A program made the translations under genes and the position numbers. Positions 15,701 through 22,534 of a stretch of 64,000 nt of DNA are shown here, in pieces. The first letter of the stretch is position 1. Each line of letters begins with the position of its first letter. The notes beneath the pieces are model-generated. The model was not told the origin of the DNA, made no database searches, and worked only from the letters and a program-made list of their open reading frames with translations. Source of the DNA: Cellulomonas soli (GTDB lineage: Bacteria > Actinomycetota > Actinomycetes > Actinomycetales > Cellulomonadaceae); NCBI RefSeq assembly GCF_013409305.1, contig NZ_JACBZJ010000001.1:1302001-1366000 (forward strand), written 5' to 3'.

Positions 15701-17045
15701 GGGTGGCGAGGTGGTCGAGGCGGAACAGGTTGGCCAGCGTGCTCGGGTCTTCCTCGGCTCGCTCGAGGGAGTCGATGAAGGACAGCTGCCGGTTCAGCAG
15801 GACCTGGTCGCGACGGGCGACGTTGACGAACATCTCGGCGATGGAGCCACGCAGGGCGGCCTGCTCCTGGGCGACCTGCACGGTCGTGGAGTTCACCGCG
15901 TTGAACGCGGCGGCCAGACGGCCGACCTCGTCGGAGGACTCGACCGGGATGAGCGGGAGCTCGATGTCGGGGCCCTCACCGGGGGTGGCCACCTGCTCGA
16001 CCAGTCGCGGCAGCTCCTCGCGGACCTCGCCGGCGGCGGCCGTCAGTCGACGCAGCGGGACGACGATGCCTCGGGAGACCACGAAGGCGAAGATCAGCGA
16101 CAGGATGGCGGCGGTACCGGCGATCGCGGAGTTGATCCACGCGCCACGCTCGGCGGTGTCGGCGTTGGCCTGGCCGAGGGCGACACCGGCGGCGAGGACG
16201 TCGTCGGTGACGGCGCTCAGTGCGGTCAGCTGCGTCTGGATCTCGGAGTACCAGATCTGCGGGTCGACCTCGGCCACGGCGGCAGGGTTGCCCTGCTGGA
16301 GCAGTCCGCGCATGTGCGTGAACGACGAGGTCGGGAACTGCGTCGGGAAGTCGATGCTCTCGTCACCGAGCGACTCGACGGCCTGGCGAGCGGCAGAACG
16401 GCTCAGCTCGGTGGTGGTCGACTGGTCGGCGAACGCGGAGATCGTCGCAGGCGAGCCGGCCTTCGTCGACCAGATGCGGTTACCGCCGATGAGCTCGAGC
16501 ACGAGGCTGTTGCTGGTCTGGGCGAGCTCGTTGTAGGCACCGACGAACCGGGCGAGGTCACGGTCGCTCAGGTTCTCGGCCACGAGCTGCACGAGGTACA
16601 GCTGGGCGTCGATGATCTGGCTGTAGCCGTTCTCGATACTCGCGGTCTGCGAGTTGATGTCGACGGCACGCCGGGTGTTGGGAAGGACGGTCTCGAACTG
16701 CTGCTGCGTGACGAGGAACTGGTCGACGACGACCTTGGGGTAGGCCGACAGGTCGAGCTCGCCGGTGACCGAGCGTGTGCGCGCAAGGGCGGCGTCGGTG
16801 TCGGCGCGGGCCTTCGCGATGGCGTCCTCGCCGTTCGCGGTGAGGGAGAACGTGCGCTCGGACTGGATCGCGGTGGCCAACGGCATGAAGGATCGCAGCG
16901 CGGCCACGGCGTCCACGGACGACTGGGCGGTCCTCGCGTCGGTGAGCGCGAGGTTCGTGATGAACACTCCCAGTCCGAGCAGGACGATCATGGGCACGGC
17001 GAGGACAGCCAGAACCTTGGCGCGAATGCCAAGCCGTCGCAGCAT
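12729..17045 (-). CDS. cvnA: Conservon sensor kinase CvnA with long disordered tail
   Basis: A 1438-residue membrane sensor. Helix 1 is about residues 11-32, an extracytoplasmic nitrate/nitrite-sensor-like helical domain 40-300, helix 2 304-325, and HAMP ~326-390. A dimerisation segment LDHLATRMRRNAESLLVLAG (~450) and an HATPase_c domain with LLENATIF, DHGLGM and LGLFVVG (~480-610) follow. About 800 residues of Pro/Ala/Glu/Gln-rich disordered sequence come after that, including five 12-residue repeats WGAPVEEQPSAA and a run of TYQPEP repeats. The tail is much longer than the kinase core. The start is the ATG at 17045 behind GAAGGAAGGGA. It heads the cvnABCD operon. The stimulus is unknown. 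Confidence 0.93.
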   Translation of the reverse strand: MLRRLGIRAKVLAVLAVPMIVLLGLGVFITNLALTDARTAQSSVDAVAALRSFMPLATAIQSERTFSLTANGEDAIAKARADTDAALARTRSVTGELDLSAYPKVVVDQFLVTQQQFETVLPNTRRAVDINSQTASIENGYSQIIDAQLYLVQLVAENLSDRDLARFVGAYNELAQTSNSLVLELIGGNRIWSTKAGSPATISAFADQSTTTELSRSAARQAVESLGDESIDFPTQFPTSSFTHMRGLLQQGNPAAVAEVDPQIWYSEIQTQLTALSAVTDDVLAAGVALGQANADTAERGAWINSAIAGTAAILSLIFAFVVSRGIVVPLRRLTAAAGEVREELPRLVEQVATPGEGPDIELPLIPVESSDEVGRLAAAFNAVNSTTVQVAQEQAALRGSIAEMFVNVARRDQVLLNRQLSFIDSLERAEEDPSTLANLFRLDHLATRMRRNAESLLVLAGIDSGRRLRDAMPLSDVIRTASSEIEQYDRVELDLQVDPHMLGFNALGAAHLLAELLENATIFSEPETPVVVTTGISGDKVVVRILDHGLGMTDAEFEAANIKIASTSASDALGAQRLGLFVVGRIAGRLGAEVQLRKSSRGTGTETLVRFPSTLFSLTEAPMYGTGPAAPSAPMPLPVEEAPTAEPVDLAALTAGTTSLGLPRRRGRDDATGENEIAPAAASTGLPTRSRKTFDEDNIVLPVAPEPTLSPELASDTSEWSPAVHAPLGNGLPSRTRASTSAWQQGEQEAPSAPAASAPASPAARAGLFSGFRRGAELVGDSTDPQPTGLQSPDPQAPIGPSFVIPGLAPDEDRSFDYGQPPVTPAAAHAAPSVPFTVPALESDEQWAPTTPEPAAWGAPVEEQPSAAWGAPVEEQPSAAWGAPVEEQPSAAWGAPVEEQPSAAWGAPVEEQAAPWAEPVAEEPAAPSFTSYSGFAGWTAPVAAAPAAPAAYDAYEPYTSDGFESTLDESRAWHTGAIPVVPEASPAAPEAQAQPEPTHQPEPTYQAETAYQAEPTYQAEPAYQPEPTYQPEPTYQPEPAAAAAPAWETPTWQPPTWEAPSWSTPAAAPVAPPQPQQVQPEPVAQATPSWDAQAPIWAPVQGSAAPPAPAWPTLAAEAHPYADTESPTQMFSPVEAREAVSPDPSPFATRPAPAPQVMAPPSTPAPLPTRPAPAPLPEPVAPGWAQAAPTTAYGEQGQYDDDDRPRRLFGLFTRRKSDSTPTPAVPATPVQGAAAPAVRTSAWTNDAPAKAPAPDAGWGRQAGGWGSPQAAPAAQPSQPAPAPAPAAAGWSSPEWGQRPAQPAPQPVGQAAPQPSTAPRIGTLDDEVAAMLALRSDIQEQALSELSQLSAYRPAAMGSAAERLTRRVPVAVPASTVAVDENKPVQRDADELRSRLSSFQSGTSRGRREAVPGTPNGHDGHSDGPQTSATPNTSSPTW
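14295..14474 (-). repeat. 36-bp tandem repeats inside cvnA
   Basis: Five head-to-tail 36-bp units encode WGAPVEEQPSAA. The middle units are nearly identical at the DNA level, and the last unit diverges (WGAPVEEQAAP). The whole-codon period keeps the frame, so copy number could vary without breaking the gene. Nearby, 13924-14060 holds shorter repeats encoding (T/A)YQ(P/A)E. Confidence 0.9.
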
Positions 17046-17224
17046 GTCGATCCCTTCCTTCGGCCAGCGCGGGGGCCCCGCGGCCGGCCAGCGCCGCGGT
17101 CCCGCCCCCATTGGGTGCCGTGAGGCGCCCCGTTCGGACGTCATCGGCTCCTGGGCGGTGGAGCATTAGCCCGCGGCAGAGTTTGCCATGGACCTCACCC
17201 GCTCCGATACGGGCGTCCAGGACC

Positions 17225-17230
17225 TAATGT
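17225..17230 (+). promoter_or_regulatory. Putative -10 box of quinone reductase gene
   Basis: TAATGT lies seven bases before the ATG at 17238, one base further than in the other leaderless genes here. Confidence 0.4.
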
Positions 17231-17237
17231 CGAGGTC

Positions 17238-18236
17238 ATGCGTGCTGTGGTCGTCTCGGAGCCCGGTGATCCTGATGTCCTGACCGTCGCCGAGGTGCCG
17301 GAGCCGGTGCCCGGTCCGGGCGAGCTGCTCGTCGCCGTGGGGGCTGCCGGGGTCAATCGCGCCGACCTGCTGCAACGTGCGGGTCACTACGCGCCGCCTG
17401 CCGGGGCACCTGCGTGGCCGGGGCTCGAGGTGGCAGGCGAGGTGCTCGCCGTCGGCCCTGGCACGACCGCCGCGGAGCCGTCTGCCGGTTCCCCGTGGCA
17501 GGTGGGTGATCGGGTCGCCGCGCTGCTGCCCGGCGGCGGGTACGCCGAGCGCGTCGTCGTCCCGGTGGAGCTGGCCCTCCGGGTCCCGGACGGGTTGTCG
17601 ACCCTCGAGGCCGCGTCACTGCCGGAGGCGCTGGCCACCGTGCTGTCGAACCTGCGGGTGGCGCACGCGGTCGCCGGCGAGACCGTGCTGGTCCGCGGGG
17701 GTTCGGGCGGGGTCGGCTCGGTGGCGGTCCCGCTCGCGCGTGCCCTGGGCCTGCGGGTGCTGGCGACGGCGGGCGGCCCGGACCGGGTGGAGCGCGTGCG
17801 AGCCCTGGGTGCGCACGCGGTCCTGGACCACCGCTCGGACGACCTCGTCGCCCGGGTGCTGGCCGAGACGGACGGCCGGGGGGTGGACGTCGTGCTCGAC
17901 GTGCTGGGTGCCGGCGCCCTGGCCGACAACCTCGCGATGCTCGCGGACGACGGCCGCCTGGTCGTCATCGGGCTCCAGCGCGGGCGTCGCGCGGAGCTCG
18001 ACCTCGGACTGCTCATGGCGAAGCGGGCGACGGTGGTCGGCACGATGCTGCGATCACGGCCGGCCGCGCAGAAGGCGGCGATCATGGCGGACGTGCGTGC
18101 GCACGCGTGGCCGCTGGTGGCCGAGGGCACGGTGCGTCCGGTCGTGCACGCCACCTACTCCTTCGCCGAGGCGGCGTCGGCCCACCGCGAGCTGGAGAGC
18201 GGCGCCGTGCTCGGCAAGGTGCTGCTGGTGCCCTGA
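17238..18236 (+). CDS. NAD(P)H:quinone oxidoreductase, zinc-less MDR family
   Basis: A 332-residue medium-chain dehydrogenase. GVNRADLLQRAGHYAPPAGAP (about residues 38-58) is the signature of the quinone oxidoreductase/PIG3 branch, which lacks zinc ligands. GGSGGVGSVAVPLARALG (about 155-172) is the nucleotide-binding loop. Such enzymes reduce quinones or other alpha,beta-unsaturated carbonyls with NADPH in the cytoplasm. The gene diverges from cvnA across a ~190-bp promoter region and has a -10 box seven bases before the ATG. It is followed by the Bpa gene with ~60 bp between. Confidence 0.9.
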   Translation: MRAVVVSEPGDPDVLTVAEVPEPVPGPGELLVAVGAAGVNRADLLQRAGHYAPPAGAPAWPGLEVAGEVLAVGPGTTAAEPSAGSPWQVGDRVAALLPGGGYAERVVVPVELALRVPDGLSTLEAASLPEALATVLSNLRVAHAVAGETVLVRGGSGGVGSVAVPLARALGLRVLATAGGPDRVERVRALGAHAVLDHRSDDLVARVLAETDGRGVDVVLDVLGAGALADNLAMLADDGRLVVIGLQRGRRAELDLGLLMAKRATVVGTMLRSRPAAQKAAIMADVRAHAWPLVAEGTVRPVVHATYSFAEAASAHRELESGAVLGKVLLVP

Positions 18237-18293
18237 CCGTCGTCCTCGCGCGGGCGCGTGCGTGACACCCCGGTCGCGGGTCAGACTGCGAGG

Positions 18294-18854
18294 GTGAGCG
18301 ACTCCGACGCACCACTCGACGACAGCACCCGCCCTTCCGGCTCGGCCGCCCCGGAGGCGCCCGGCCCGGTCCCGGCCGAGGAGGACGAGGACGTCGCGGG
18401 GCTCGTGGGCCAGCCGGCGAAGGTCATGCGGATCGGCACGATGATCAAGCAGCTGCTGGACGAGGTGCGCAGCGCACCTCTCGACGACGCCGCGCGGGTC
18501 CGGCTCGCTGCGATCCACCAACGCTCGCTGCGTGAGCTCGAGGAGGGTCTGTCCCCCGAGCTCGTCGACGAGCTGGAGCGGATCACGTTGCCGTTCGGGC
18601 AGGACCAGACACCGTCGGACGCGGAGCTGCGGATCGCCCAGGCCCAGCTGGTCGGCTGGCTGGAGGGCTTGTTCCACGGGATCCAGACCGCGCTGGTCGC
18701 GCAGCAGATGGCGGCGCAGGCGCAGCTCACGCAGATGCGGCGGGCGTTGCCTGCGGGTCCGGGCGGACGGACGTTCGTGATCCCGGCGCCGCACGCGTCC
18801 GACGGCTCGCACGAGGCGGAGGACGACGGGCCGACGCCTGGCCAATATCTCTAG
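18294..18854 (+). CDS. bpa: Bacterial proteasome activator Bpa (PafE)
   Basis: A 186-residue protein with the DUF2587 core AKVMRIGTMIKQLLDEVRSA, QRSLRELEEGLSPELVDEL, then AQLVGWLEGLFHGIQTAL. The C-terminal residues are GQYL, the motif by which Bpa/PafE rings dock on the 20S proteasome and open its gate without ATP. The protein degrades unfolded or specific substrates such as HspR in mycobacteria. The N terminus and the segment before GQYL are acidic and disordered. I start at the GTG at 18294, which has CAGACT six bases upstream; an in-frame GTG at 18258 would add 12 residues. The proteasome core genes are not in this window. Confidence 0.93.
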   Translation: MSDSDAPLDDSTRPSGSAAPEAPGPVPAEEDEDVAGLVGQPAKVMRIGTMIKQLLDEVRSAPLDDAARVRLAAIHQRSLRELEEGLSPELVDELERITLPFGQDQTPSDAELRIAQAQLVGWLEGLFHGIQTALVAQQMAAQAQLTQMRRALPAGPGGRTFVIPAPHASDGSHEAEDDGPTPGQYL

Positions 18855-18906
18855 ACTCGTTGTCCGACGGGCGAGACAGGCGTCCACCGGATGACGATCA
18901 GTTGAT

Positions 18907-19224
18907 CTACTTAGCGTCCTTCGCGGCCCGCGCCGCCAGCAGCGCGACGACCTCGCTCTGCACGTAGCGGCGATGCCCACCCAAGGTGCGGATCGCCGTG
19001 AGACGCCCGTCGTGCTCCCAGCGCGCGACCGTGCGCACGTCGACGCCGAACTGCTCGGCGACCTCGGCAGGAGACAACAACCGCTCGATGGAGCCCGAGA
19101 TCGGCGCAGGTTCGCCCGTCGTCGCAGGTCCCGCCCCCGGCGTCACCCCGACGGGGCGTCGTCGCCCTGTCGTCACTGCCGGCACGTCGTCACGACCGAC
19201 CGGCCCCGAGAGCACCTGCTCCAC
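18907..19224 (-). CDS. BldC-like MerR-type DNA-binding protein
   Basis: A 105-residue protein. Its C-terminal ~65 residues, LLSPAEVAEQFGVDVRTVARW followed by GRLTAIRTLGGHRRYVQSEV, closely match the single winged-helix of BldC, the actinobacterial developmental and stress regulator. Unlike classical BldC (~68 residues), it has a ~40-residue Pro/Gly-rich N-terminal extension. The start is the GTG at 19224 behind GGAGGAGGA. It lies convergent to the bpa gene. BldC proteins bind DNA as head-to-tail oligomers; the targets here are unknown. Confidence 0.85.
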   Translation of the reverse strand: MEQVLSGPVGRDDVPAVTTGRRRPVGVTPGAGPATTGEPAPISGSIERLLSPAEVAEQFGVDVRTVARWEHDGRLTAIRTLGGHRRYVQSEVVALLAARAAKDAK

Positions 19225-19409
19225 CGACTCCTCCTCCTGCGCCCACCTGCACCCGCACCGGAGAAGAGACCGGTGCCCTGACCGGCTCGAACGCCGGCGA
19301 GGCATCCTCTCCCATCGAGGACCTCTCCGAGGGTGCATCCTGGAACGACGTGACACAACACACGTAGACGAAAAACTTGCGCGCACCCCGGGCGAACCTG
19401 GACGAGCGC

Positions 19410-20279
19410 TCAGACCGGCGGCACCTCGTCGACCACGTCGGCCTGCGGTCGGCGCGCCTGACCGGTCAGTGCGATGGCCGCCGAGACGAGCACCAGCCCG
19501 ACGACCTCGAGACCGTGCGGCCACTGCCGGAGCATGACCGCGCCGACGACCGCGGCCGTCGCCGGCAGCAGCGCGAGCAGGATCGCGAACGTCGCCGGCG
19601 GAACCCGACGCAGCACGACCTGCTCGAGCGCGTACGGCACCACCGACGAGCACACGGCGATCGCGACCAGCACCGCTGCCAGCCGCGCGTCGTGCAGCAC
19701 CGGGCTCGCCGACGCGGCGAAGACCGGGGCGAGCACGAGCCCGCCGGCCGACATGCCGACCGCGAGACCGGTGATGCCGCCCGCCTCCCCCGCCGACGCC
19801 ACCCGACGGCCGAGCAGGATGTAGCCCGCCCAGCACACCGCGGCGATGCCGATCGCCACCAGACCCACCACGGCCTCCTCACCACCGGTCAGGCTCACCC
19901 CGGCCAGCAGCACGACACCCGACGCCGCCAGGCCGATCCCCGCGCGATCACGCCAGCCCGACCCTGTCGCCGCCGCCACCCCGACCGGACCGAGGAACTC
20001 GATCGCGACCGCCGTCCCCAGCGGCAGGTGGTCGATGCCGATGTAGAACGCCACGTTCATCAGGGCGAGGACCACACCGAACAGCGCCGCGGTGCGCAGC
20101 CCGGCCCGCGTCCACGCGACCCGCCACGGCCGACGCCACCCCAGCAGCACGACTGCGGCGATCGCCACCCGCAGCCACGCGACCGTCGCCGGCGGCAGCT
20201 CGCCGAACAGACCCACCGCCAGGGCCGCGCCGACGTACTGGGTCAAGCCCGACAGGACGAAGATCAGCGGCGCGGGCAC
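19410..20279 (-). CDS. EamA-family exporter (RhtA-like DMT transporter)
   Basis: A 289-residue membrane protein with ten predicted helices in two EamA repeats. The N-terminal LSGLTQYVGAALAVGLFGELPP and the middle GTAVAIEFLGPVGVAA fit the RhtA/threonine-homoserine exporter group. It would export small amino acids or related metabolites; the substrate is not determinable here. The GTG start at 20279 has a TAGCCT -10 box exactly six bases upstream, so the mRNA should be leaderless. It is transcribed alone, facing the BldC-like gene. Confidence 0.87.
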   Translation of the reverse strand: MPAPLIFVLSGLTQYVGAALAVGLFGELPPATVAWLRVAIAAVVLLGWRRPWRVAWTRAGLRTAALFGVVLALMNVAFYIGIDHLPLGTAVAIEFLGPVGVAAATGSGWRDRAGIGLAASGVVLLAGVSLTGGEEAVVGLVAIGIAAVCWAGYILLGRRVASAGEAGGITGLAVGMSAGGLVLAPVFAASASPVLHDARLAAVLVAIAVCSSVVPYALEQVVLRRVPPATFAILLALLPATAAVVGAVMLRQWPHGLEVVGLVLVSAAIALTGQARRPQADVVDEVPPV

Positions 20280-20285
20280 CGCGTC

Positions 20286-20291
20286 AGGCTA
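20286..20291 (-). promoter_or_regulatory. -10 box, leaderless EamA gene
   Basis: On the minus strand TAGCCT is followed by GACGCG and the GTG start at 20279. Confidence 0.5.
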
Positions 20292-20322
20292 CGACCGTCG
20301 TGTCACCGGGAGGTGACGCGAC

Positions 20323-20359
20323 CCCGCCGGCGCGCACCCGGGGGTGCGCGACCGGCGGG
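20323..20359 (-). terminator. Hairpin terminator of sugar ABC operon
   Basis: CCCGCCGGCGCGCACCC pairs with GGGTGCGCGACCGGCGGG (one bulged A). It begins ~30 bp after the stop codon of the last permease gene. Confidence 0.6.
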
Positions 20360-20391
20360 ATCGCCGGGACCGCCAGGACGACCGACGGGGG

Positions 20392-21309
20392 TCACCCCTT
20401 GACGGACCCAGCCAGGAGCCCGCGCACGAAGTAGCGCTGCAGGCTGAGAAACACGATGAGCGGGACGACGATCGCCACGAACGCACCCGCCGAGAGCAGG
20501 TGCCACTCGGTGCCCCGCGTTCCCGCCAGCTCGGCCACCCGGACCGTCAGCGGGGCCACGTTGGCCGTGCCGCCCGCGAAGGTCAGCGCGACCAGCAGGT
20601 CGTTCCAGACCCACAGGAACTGGAAGATCGCGAACGACGCGATCGCCGGCACCAGCAGCGGCATCATCACCTGGAAGAAGATCTTCACGTGCCCCGCGCC
20701 GTCGACCCGGGCCGCCTCGACCAACGAGGACGGGATCTCCTTCATGAAGTTGTGCAGCAGGAAGATCGCCAACGGCAGCGCGAAGATCGAGTGCGACAGC
20801 CACACCGTCCAGAACGTGCCGTTCAGACCCCACTTCACGTACGTCGTCAGGAGCGGGATCAGGGCGATCTGCAACGGCACGACCTGGAGCGCGAACACCG
20901 CCACGAACAGCAGGTTGCGGCCCCGGAACGGGATCCAGGCGAACGCGTACGCCGCCAGCAGCGCCAACGAGATCGGGATCAGCACCGACGGGATCGTGAT
21001 GACGAACGAGTTCACGAAGTACGTGGCCAGGTTCGTCGACGAGCCGTTGAGGACCAGGTCGTAGTTCTCGGTCGTGACGTTCGGGTTCGAGAACCACGTC
21101 CACCAGCCCGAGCTCACGATGTCGGCCTCGGGCCGGAACGAGGTGATGAACAGGCCGAGCGTGGGGATCGTCCACAGGGCGGCGATGACGATCGCGGCGA
21201 ACGACGCCCAGGGCGAGGAGAGCTTGCCCTTGGTGGCGATCGCGCGCTTCTCGAGCCGGGTGAGCTTGGCCTTCCGGTCGATCGTCGCCTCGGTGCTCAC
21301 GGCGCTCAT
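20392..21309 (-). CDS. CUT1 sugar ABC transporter permease (MalG type)
   Basis: A 305-residue permease with six helices and an N-terminal cytoplasmic tail. The EAA loop, EAARVDGAGHVKIFFQVMMP, is the contact site for the ATPase. The family imports di- and oligosaccharides. The ATG overlaps the stop codon of the MalF-type gene (ATGA), so the two are translationally coupled. No ATP-binding subunit is encoded nearby; as in many actinobacteria, a shared MsiK-like ATPase encoded elsewhere is probably used (inference). The LacI gene upstream is the probable regulator. Confidence 0.93.
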   Translation of the reverse strand: MSAVSTEATIDRKAKLTRLEKRAIATKGKLSSPWASFAAIVIAALWTIPTLGLFITSFRPEADIVSSGWWTWFSNPNVTTENYDLVLNGSSTNLATYFVNSFVITIPSVLIPISLALLAAYAFAWIPFRGRNLLFVAVFALQVVPLQIALIPLLTTYVKWGLNGTFWTVWLSHSIFALPLAIFLLHNFMKEIPSSLVEAARVDGAGHVKIFFQVMMPLLVPAIASFAIFQFLWVWNDLLVALTFAGGTANVAPLTVRVAELAGTRGTEWHLLSAGAFVAIVVPLIVFLSLQRYFVRGLLAGSVKG

Positions 21310-22313
21310 CGGTTCTCCTCGGACTTGCGCATCTGACGGACGTTGTAGACGACGAGCGGGGTCACCAGGATGAAGAGGATCACCGCGAGCGCGGACCCCA
21401 TCCCGGTGTTCCGCTGGACGAAGCTCTGCCGGTAGAACTCGAACGCCGCGACGGACGTCTCGAAGTTGCCGCCGGTCATGGTCCGGACGATGTCGAAGAC
21501 CTTGAGCGTGCCCATGGCGATCGTCGTGATGACGACGACCAGGGCCGGCTGGATGCTCGGCACGGTGATGTACCGGAACATCCGCAGGCCGCCGAGCCCG
21601 TCGAGCGTGGCGGCCTCGACGATGTCGTCGGGGATGGCCTTGATCGCCGCCGACAGCACGGTCATCGCGAACCCGGCCTGGATCCAGATCATCACGACGA
21701 TGAGGAAGAACGTGTTGAGCGGCGGACTGATGAGGAACTGCTGCGGCTCGAGCCCGAACCAGACGAGCATCTGGTTCATCAGCCCGATCTGCGCCGGCTG
21801 GTTCTCCGCGGGCACGCCCTCGAGGACGGGTCGGTACTCGTAGACGAACCGCCAGATGATCGACGCGCCGACCATCGAGATCGACATCGGCAGGAACACC
21901 AGCACCTTGGCGAACTTCTCGAACCGGCTGCGGTCGACCAGCACCGCGTAGACCAGGCCGATCGCGGTCGCCGCGAGCGGCACGACGACGACCCAGACCG
22001 CCGTGTTGCGCAGCACGATCTGGAACTCGTCCTGCGTGACGGCCTTGACGTAGTTGTCCACGCCGACGAACTCGTTGCCGCTGCGGTCGTAGAACGACTT
22101 CTTGATGGTCTCGAGCGCCGGCCAGACGAGGCCGAACGCGAGCCCCAGCACGGCCGGGGCGAGGAAGGCGGTCGCCACGGCCCAGGCCGGCAACCGCTTG
22201 ATCTTGTCGGTGGCGAAGAGCACGAGGCCCATCACCACGACGAAGAGGAGGACCGCGATCACCATCAGGACGAGCTTCTCGCCCGTGGTGTCCGCGTACT
22301 TGAGGACGTCCAC
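21306..22313 (-). CDS. CUT1 sugar ABC transporter permease (MalF type)
   Basis: A 335-residue permease. It has two extra N-terminal helices before the usual six and the EAA loop EAATLDGLGGLRMFRYITVP. The loop FYDRSGNEFVGVDNY and overall form resemble alpha-glucoside (AglF-like) permeases, so an alpha- or beta-glucoside is the likely cargo, but this is tentative. The start is the GTG at 22313 with GGAGG six bases upstream. It is preceded by a large hairpin that separates it from the binding-protein gene and may lower permease expression relative to the binding protein. Confidence 0.92.
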   Translation of the reverse strand: MDVLKYADTTGEKLVLMVIAVLLFVVVMGLVLFATDKIKRLPAWAVATAFLAPAVLGLAFGLVWPALETIKKSFYDRSGNEFVGVDNYVKAVTQDEFQIVLRNTAVWVVVVPLAATAIGLVYAVLVDRSRFEKFAKVLVFLPMSISMVGASIIWRFVYEYRPVLEGVPAENQPAQIGLMNQMLVWFGLEPQQFLISPPLNTFFLIVVMIWIQAGFAMTVLSAAIKAIPDDIVEAATLDGLGGLRMFRYITVPSIQPALVVVITTIAMGTLKVFDIVRTMTGGNFETSVAAFEFYRQSFVQRNTGMGSALAVILFILVTPLVVYNVRQMRKSEENR

Positions 22314-22418
22314 GCATGACCTCCGAGGGTCTCGCACCGTCCCCGTCGACGGTGCTGCACCGCCCCGAGGGGCGGTCGCAGGCGTCGTCCCCGTCGACGA
22401 CGCCCTGTGGTGGTGCGA

Positions 22419-22475
22419 CCGCGGGCGCCCGGAGCCGGCACGGGCTGAGCCTGTGCCGGGGCCGGGCGCCCGCGG
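22419..22475 (-). terminator. Large intercistronic hairpin (attenuator)
   Basis: Perfect 14-bp outer arms CCGCGGGCGCCCGG and CCGGGCGCCCGCGG enclose a further partial stem. The hairpin lies between the sugar-binding protein gene and the permease genes. Such hairpins commonly protect the upstream mRNA or end most transcripts, so that binding protein exceeds permease. Confidence 0.7.
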
Positions 22476-22534
22476 GTCCCGCCGACCCGTCGCTGCTGGT
22501 CGAGACCGTCAGCAGCGGGTCAGCGGGTCGTTGC

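Noticed and set aside
12354..17123. A 1589-codon open frame on the plus strand opposite cvnA
   Set aside because: It is antisense to a clear sensor kinase, is Arg/Gly-rich without domains, and its length is a by-product of high GC content and the low-complexity tail.
17046..17237. Origin of replication or integration site near the intergenic region
   Set aside because: No DnaA-box cluster, tRNA target or integrase is present; it reads as an ordinary divergent promoter region.
20392..22317. One long 641-codon frame across both permease genes
   Set aside because: Only its last 305 codons encode a MalG-type permease; the first part is antisense-like filler over the true MalF gene in another frame.
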